Shown here: in pieces, positions 59,995 through 64,000 of the stretch
Numbering within the stretch: the stretch's first letter is position 1
How the letters are laid out: the number at the start of each line of letters is the position of its first letter
Source: Fen-1362 sp049516395
Lineage (GTDB): Bacteria; Planctomycetota; Phycisphaerae; Sedimentisphaerales; Anaerobacaceae
Direction of reading: 5' to 3'
Length of the DNA: 64,000 bases
Assembly (NCBI GenBank): GCA_049516395.1
Contig: JBEKTD010000013.1
Span: forward strand, 4,112 to 68,111
The notes under the pieces: model-generated
Databases searched by the model: none
Told to the model about the DNA's origin: nothing
The model's input: only the letters and a program-made list of their open reading frames with translations
Program-made: the position numbers and the translations under genes

Positions 59995-61800
59995 ATGATG
60001 AATAATCAAGAGTCGAATCATGGCGAGGTGCCGATTCCTGATTTGAGTTCCCAGGCCGGAAGTTTGTCGAAGGAATTGCCGCCGGGTTCGCATTCAGGTG
60101 TAGGTCTTGCTGTGGCAAGTTTTGTTTTAGGGCTGGTGTCGCTGCTTTTATCTCTCTTTGTGATTGGAGTTATATTCGGCATCGTAGGCCTGGTGCTTGG
60201 TATTGTTCATCTTAGTAAGAGGCTGCCTTTCTTTAAAGCCATGGCCATCTGGGGTGTTGTGCTTGCAGCGACAGGAAGTATGGCAGGCATCGGCTTTGGT
60301 GTATTTTATGGAATAAAGATTCATCAGGTATTTGTAGCAATGACAGAAATGCAATCAGAAGGAGGAATACAATCACAGGCTCAAGAATATATTGGTATGG
60401 CTGTACCTGATATTAGCCTGACCGATATGGACGGCAATGAGATTGTATTATCTCAACTAAAGGGCAAGCGTGTCGTCTTGGACTTCTGGGCGACATGGTG
60501 CGGGCCTTGTAAGCAGGAAATCCCACACTTCATAAAGCTGGCCAATGAGGTAAAAACCGACAATCTTGCTATTATTGGAATAAGTCATGAGGATAAGAAA
60601 ACCCTTCAGAAATATATCAAAAAAATAGGTATAAACTATCCGATTGCGTCTGCGGACAATCTGCCCTCACCGTTTGCCTCGATTTCTTCTATTCCCACAA
60701 CATTCTTTATTGACCGCAACGGAATAATCCAGAATGTACTGGTTGGATATCATGATTACGATACCTTAAAAGCGAACGCAGTGGCGGAAAACTATCAAGG
60801 TGAATTTAAAACCGCACCGATTCAGCCGAAGTCAGGGCTTAAGGACAGTGAAATAAAGTACACGCTGAAACCCCAGTGGACTTTGAATATTCCAGGTGCA
60901 GTTTCAATTTGTGCCGGTAACTGGGGTAATGATGGAAAAGAGAAAATCCTGGTCGCGGATAATAATAGAACTCTCCACATTATTGGCGCAGAAGGCCAAA
61001 TTCAAGGCAGTATCACAATACCTGAGATATTCCGGCAAATTGAAATAGGAAAGCACAAACAGAATGGTTACCGGCTTTTAGGTTATTCAAATTGGGGACA
61101 TAAAGTAACCGTAGTTGATACGAATGGAATGAAATTGTGGGAATATCCATCGATGGTTGGAGTTAACGGTGCGCATTGGGGAGATTTGGACGGCGATAAC
61201 AACGATGAAATGATTATCGGCATGAATGGATTTGGCGGTCTTCACGCCGTTTCCTTTGATGGAAAGCAAAGGTGGAAGGTCTCTGCAATAGGCAATGTTT
61301 GGAACCAGTCGATTGTTGCAGGGCGCGACCCTAAAAATACTCTTGTATTTGCAACCGAAGCGGGCGGAACAATACGAGTTTACGATAGTAATGGACAAAC
61401 AGTAAGGACTTTGCATCCGCTCGGGAAATACTATGCTCAAATGACGGCATCGCTGGTTGATACGAATGACAATATCCAAGTGGTTGCGATAGGAGCCGAT
61501 GGAACTGTTGTCGCATTCAATCCTACAGGGCAAATGGCCTGGACAACCAGCAGCTTGAAACAGAGTTCATGGAGGACAAGTAACTTCGCCTGTGGGGACA
61601 TGGATGGGGACGGCCGGAAGGACTGGGCGTTTCTTGAAGCAAATGGGGACCTGGTCATAGCAACGTCGGATGGAACCAAACTTGCATTCCTGCCAGAGCA
61701 AAAAGGCATTGAGGGCTTCTTGATTTGTTCGGGTTTAAATGGTGGCACATTAGTAACTATGAGCAAAGGCCAGATCAACTCATATTCACTTAGTAAGTAG
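59995..61800 (+). CDS. DUF4190-TlpA-like thioredoxin fusion with beta-propeller
   Basis: 601 residues, AAGGAG 8-9 bases upstream. After a polar start, membrane helices (about 37-62, 64-85 and 88-110) form a DUF4190-like anchor. A TlpA/ResA-type thioredoxin domain follows (about 132-270) with WCGPC near 168-172 and the cis-Pro motif SSIPTTFFIDRNG. The rest (about 290-601) is a repeated FG-GAP/PQQ-like propeller (GNWGNDGKEKILVADNN, GDLDGDNNDEMIIGMNG, GDMDGDGRKDWAFLEANG, with Ca-binding Asp loops). It would be a membrane-tethered, periplasmic thiol reductase with a sensory or binding propeller; the combination is unusual. Confidence 0.87.
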   Translation: MMNNQESNHGEVPIPDLSSQAGSLSKELPPGSHSGVGLAVASFVLGLVSLLLSLFVIGVIFGIVGLVLGIVHLSKRLPFFKAMAIWGVVLAATGSMAGIGFGVFYGIKIHQVFVAMTEMQSEGGIQSQAQEYIGMAVPDISLTDMDGNEIVLSQLKGKRVVLDFWATWCGPCKQEIPHFIKLANEVKTDNLAIIGISHEDKKTLQKYIKKIGINYPIASADNLPSPFASISSIPTTFFIDRNGIIQNVLVGYHDYDTLKANAVAENYQGEFKTAPIQPKSGLKDSEIKYTLKPQWTLNIPGAVSICAGNWGNDGKEKILVADNNRTLHIIGAEGQIQGSITIPEIFRQIEIGKHKQNGYRLLGYSNWGHKVTVVDTNGMKLWEYPSMVGVNGAHWGDLDGDNNDEMIIGMNGFGGLHAVSFDGKQRWKVSAIGNVWNQSIVAGRDPKNTLVFATEAGGTIRVYDSNGQTVRTLHPLGKYYAQMTASLVDTNDNIQVVAIGADGTVVAFNPTGQMAWTTSSLKQSSWRTSNFACGDMDGDGRKDWAFLEANGDLVIATSDGTKLAFLPEQKGIEGFLICSGLNGGTLVTMSKGQINSYSLSK

Positions 61801-61814
61801 AAGATGCCCTTGTA

Positions 61815-61967
61815 GTGTACAATGCCAGCGAAAGTGGCACAGGTCAAGGATTAAGTCCCGCCATTGTAGCGTTTATTCCATACAACTGTACTACAACCGG
61901 GAGGTTCATTATCTGTCAAGTTGAGAAAAACAATGATGTGGTAAGTACTGCGATATCAATGACTTAA
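61815..61967 (+). pseudogene. Coding-like fragment with no recognised family
   Basis: A 50-codon open frame (GTG start possible) reads YNASESGTGQGLSPAIVAFI and continues to a TAA. Composition looks protein-like (Gly/Ser/Ala, hydrophobic strands, one Cys pair) and the frame ends with VVSTAISMT. It has no ribosome site and directly follows the TlpA-type gene. It may be the end of a decayed gene. Confidence 0.3.
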
Positions 61968-61989
61968 AAAAAATTCAAAAAACGCAAAC

Positions 61990-62080
61990 ATTTTATATAT
62001 CCGAATGTAAAGACTCCTTGGCCATGCAGATTTGCAAATGGCTACAAGATATGTGCAGGATGTTTCTGCGCAAACGGGCA
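61990..62080 (+). pseudogene. Tyrosine recombinase C-terminal remnant B
   Basis: In frame it reads LYIRM, a TAA stop, then RLLGHADLQMATRYVQDVSA. It matches remnant A (LYIRVQRLLGHTDLQMATS) at nucleotide and protein level; the stop arose at the Gln codon (CAA to TAA). The RYV segment near the catalytic Tyr is preserved here and lost in remnant A. The two remnants are in the same orientation about 5.45 kb apart. Confidence 0.75.
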
Positions 62081-62350
62081 GAGTTATTGTAAAGAGCAGG
62101 ATGTCTGTCAGATTAATATGTAGCACAACTAATAACCTATGTGCTTGGTCTTCTAATGCACTTACCAGTCATACATCTTGTCTTTGCCAGGGGGATACGA
62201 TGTTCCTTTCCCATCTTACACTGCGTGCAAAATTTACTTGACAGAAGATTTGCATTTTGCTATTGTATAATTAATTAGCGGGTGCAAGAAAGGCAGCTTT
62301 AACTGTCACGCATTATTCGCGGTAATGCATATAATGGCACTACGCAATAT

Positions 62351-62400
62351 GGAGACGGGGTGATGAAAACTCATTTAAGAACCACCTGTCTCCTTTTTTT
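62351..62400 (+). terminator. Hairpin with T-run, orphan terminator or small RNA end
   Basis: GGAGACGGGGTG pairs with CCACCTGTCTCC around an 18-20-base A-rich loop, followed by seven T residues. No coding gene ends just before it, so it may terminate a small RNA or be the relic of a deleted gene. Confidence 0.6.
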
Positions 62401-62445
62401 ATGCTTCCTTTGAAACTGCTCGCCGTTTACTCCTCAATCTCGTAC

Positions 62446-62630
62446 TATAAAAAAACTCATCCTGTGCTAAGTTTATGGGAAAGCTAATCTTATAATCAGC
62501 TTGTTTCGTTGAAATTGGTCAATTATTAGTTCTGCGATATAATTCCTAATGTCGGGAGCTTCGTAGTGGGCTTTTGAAGTCATACAGGAGGGCGGCCTGA
62601 TGGATGGGGCGAATATTTTTACAGTACGCC
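62446..62630 (+). repeat. Island 185-bp repeat, copy B
   Basis: Second copy of the element at 59781-59966, in the same orientation. It lies about 300 bases upstream of the MscS-like gene. Confidence 0.8.
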
Positions 62631-62932
62631 AACCGAATGACGTAATTCCTTCTGTACCTTTTTCCGGCGGATTCAAAATTCTTCCCTTCTTCGGCGGTTG
62701 TGATATAGGCATTTGCGATGTCTAAATTAAGCAATCTCCCCATAGACCACATCGCTGCCGGGGGCATAATATAGGAACATTATTATAAAAGTCATCCTTG
62801 CATTCCAGATGGTGCTTCAACTTAGACCCCTGAATAATGTGGATAAAACGCGTATCAGTTTTTGTATTAAACAGGGCAAAAGTGAAAAACGGCAAAAAAA
62901 CAAACATTCAAATTTAATAGGAGACACAAAGA

Positions 62933-63607
62933 ATGAACTGGAACGAACTTATAGCTGACCCGATTCGCCAGATGCTGACCAGGATACTGGCCTATCTTCC
63001 AATCCTGCTTGGCGCGCTAATAATCCTGATAGTGGGCTGGATTGTGGCCAAGTTAATCAGGCGGGCAGTTGACTTGCTGCTTAAGGCGATACGCTTCGAT
63101 GTGATAGCGGACAAAGCAGGTATATCAGAAGTTCTCAGGAAAGGTGATTTGAAGATTACCGCAAGAGAAGTCGTAAGCGGCCTGGTTTACTGGCTGATTA
63201 TCATTATGGTTTTAGTGATGACAGTTGACGCACTGGGGCTGCCAAAGGCAGCGGATGTTCTTACGAGCTTATTCGCTTATGTCCCCAATGTGATAGCGGC
63301 CCTGCTTGTTCTGGTGGTCGCAATGTTTCTGGCCAGTTTTGTATCGGAAATAGTTCGCACGGCCTGCGGCAATGCAAAACTGCCCAAACCTGAATTAATT
63401 GCCGGTATAAGTCGATGGGCGATTATCATCTTCGCGGTGACTGTCGCGATGGAAGAGCTTGGTATCGCACCGCTTCTGGTGGGTACTGCCTTCAATATCA
63501 TCCTCGGCGGCATCGTCCTTGCCCTTGCGCTTGCCTTTGGATTAGGCGGTAAAGATGCTGCAGCAAGGTATCTTGAGGAATTAAGGCAGAAACGCTCCGG
63601 GAAATAA
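62933..63607 (+). CDS. Small mechanosensitive-channel-like membrane protein (conserved TM helix type)
   Basis: 224 residues with four or five membrane helices (about 20-40, 75-100, 112-140, 155-175, 185-205). The sequence LPILLGALIILIVGWIVAKL and the Gly/Ala-rich LALALAFGLGGKDAAARYLEE at the end match the 'conserved TM helix' family related to MscS channels, where the latter resembles the pore helix. The soluble MscS vestibule is absent, so gating properties may differ. GGAGACAC lies before the ATG. It is the first gene after the island. Confidence 0.85.
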   Translation: MNWNELIADPIRQMLTRILAYLPILLGALIILIVGWIVAKLIRRAVDLLLKAIRFDVIADKAGISEVLRKGDLKITAREVVSGLVYWLIIIMVLVMTVDALGLPKAADVLTSLFAYVPNVIAALLVLVVAMFLASFVSEIVRTACGNAKLPKPELIAGISRWAIIIFAVTVAMEELGIAPLLVGTAFNIILGGIVLALALAFGLGGKDAAARYLEELRQKRSGK

Positions 63608-63746
63608 TGAAGAGTTAACCTGTCCCGGTAATGTGAAAAACTGTTTTGAGTTGGCATAGAAAATGAGTATGTGGGTTTGGTCCGTCGTGCGGCTTGTGGC
63701 CATGTGCGGTGAACCCTAAACCCCAAAAAAGAAAAGTAGGATTGTT

Positions 63747-63896
63747 ATGCTTTACACTTTAGCTGTAGTTCTGCTTGTATTGTGGCTCCTGGGGTTAATC
63801 ACTTCTACGACCATGGGCGGTTTCATTCACGTGCTTCTGGTGATTGCCATTGTGCTTATTCTGGTTAGAGTCATCAGTGGACGAAGAGTCGTGTGA
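63747..63896 (+). CDS. Small lmo0937-family (DUF5670) membrane protein
   Basis: 49 residues: LYTLAVVLLVLWLLGLITST then TMGGFIHVLLVIAIVLILVR with a basic end. Two membrane helices flank a Gly-rich turn, a near-textbook member of the lmo0937/DUF5670 family of small stress-related membrane proteins. A short AGTAGG site precedes the ATG by 6-7 bases. It lies between the MscS-like gene and another small membrane protein gene, forming a probable envelope-stress cluster. Confidence 0.88.
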   Translation: MLYTLAVVLLVLWLLGLITSTTMGGFIHVLLVIAIVLILVRVISGRRVV

Positions 63897-63936
63897 CCTT
63901 TCGTGAGTTAAACATAAAAATTTGAAGGAAAATTCA

Positions 63937-64000
63937 ATGAATAAGCTAACCTCACTGGCAATTCTTGCCGGCGGTATCGTTCTTGTCATCTTCGGCGTTA
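63937..64000 (+). CDS. DUF3185-like small membrane protein (3' truncated by window edge)
   Basis: The visible 21 codons read MNKLTSLAILAGGIVLVIFG, the typical start of DUF3185 family proteins (about 65 residues, two helices). GAAGGAA lies 8 bases before the ATG. Such genes often accompany lmo0937-type genes, as here. The rest is outside the window. Confidence 0.7.
   Translation, partial: MNKLTSLAILAGGIVLVIFGV

Larger units (their letters stand above)
61801..62932. other. Long non-coding stretch at island right end
   Basis: About 1.1 kb without a complete gene. It holds a short open reading frame fragment (61815-61967), recombinase remnant B (61990-62080), a strong hairpin with T-run (62351-62400) and repeat copy B (62446-62630). 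The last 300 bases before the MscS-like gene are AT-rich and probably contain its promoter. Confidence 0.6.

Noticed and set aside
62032..62241. A 69-residue independent gene
   Set aside because: Only its first residues are meaningful, being the tail of recombinase remnant B; the rest shows no protein-like pattern or start signal.
55900..62930. tRNA-Val 3' end duplicated at the far island boundary (attR)
   Set aside because: No second copy of the T-arm/acceptor sequence was found up to 64 kb, so tRNA-directed integration is not shown.

Overview
The window reads as a chromosome segment from a Planctomycetota bacterium, most likely class Phycisphaerae (inference from gene content, not from a marker gene). 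The pointers are DUF1080, GH172 (DUF2961), GH94 and GH78 carbohydrate genes, several ECF sigma factors each followed by a large single-pass anti-sigma-like protein, a TPR protein carrying RNA-polymerase alpha-CTD copies, two GroEL genes around one GroES, and a MetX-MetW fusion. GC content is moderate and intergenic regions hold many short dispersed repeats.

Layout. 1-1678: end of a GldG-like gene plus a DUF4340 gene. 1866-5895: a three-gene secreted/catabolic operon (double SMP-30, MtaA/UroD-like methyltransferase, GH172). 5897-11082 (minus): cellobiose phosphorylase, formate-THF ligase and FolD. 11235-14120 (minus): GH78 and a small membrane protein. 14463-19460 (plus): DEAD-box helicase, Asd, TruA, a HEAT-like protein and a GT4. 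19449-25341 (minus): a chaperone block, groEL-groES-groEL-dnaJ-grpE-fmdB. 25673-27415: an endonuclease III relative and a membrane protein. 27663-31897: HemC and HemA (minus), then ResB and CcsA of system II cytochrome c maturation (plus). 31899-32921: a TIR-like gene in a unit bounded by 32-bp direct repeats. 33009-33842: DUF1080. 34011-43197: three ECF sigma/anti-sigma-like pairs and one orphan paralogue. 43402-49824: TPR/alpha-CTD protein, SpoIID-like protein, Tgt and Lon. 49846-53383 (minus): AmrS, PdxB, FolP and two small proteins. 53586-55973: MetXW, NikR and tRNA-Val. 55974-62932: an accessory island. 62933-64000: envelope/stress membrane genes.

The most interesting parts are accessory. 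(1) The stand-alone TIR-like (CAP12-type) gene sits exactly between the ccsA stop codon and a hairpin that looks like the ccsA terminator. The last 31 bp of ccsA plus one base are repeated perfectly on its far side, so a unit of about 1,023 bp was inserted, with no recombinase inside. (2) The island after tRNA-Val carries two decayed tyrosine-recombinase tails about 5.4 kb apart. It also holds a truncated TIR-domain gene abutting one tail, and gene units each preceded by a copy of one promoter-bearing repeat of roughly 70-125 bp. A partial copy of that repeat lies upstream of an unrelated membrane gene at 27.4 kb. Together these suggest modular capture of small genes with a shared promoter element.

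Central genes are mostly ordinary and complete. Several show local erosion or invasion by short repeats: the 3' ends of the endonuclease III-like gene and pdxB, and the interiors of grpE and ccsA. All names rest on motif recognition by eye; no database search was run.
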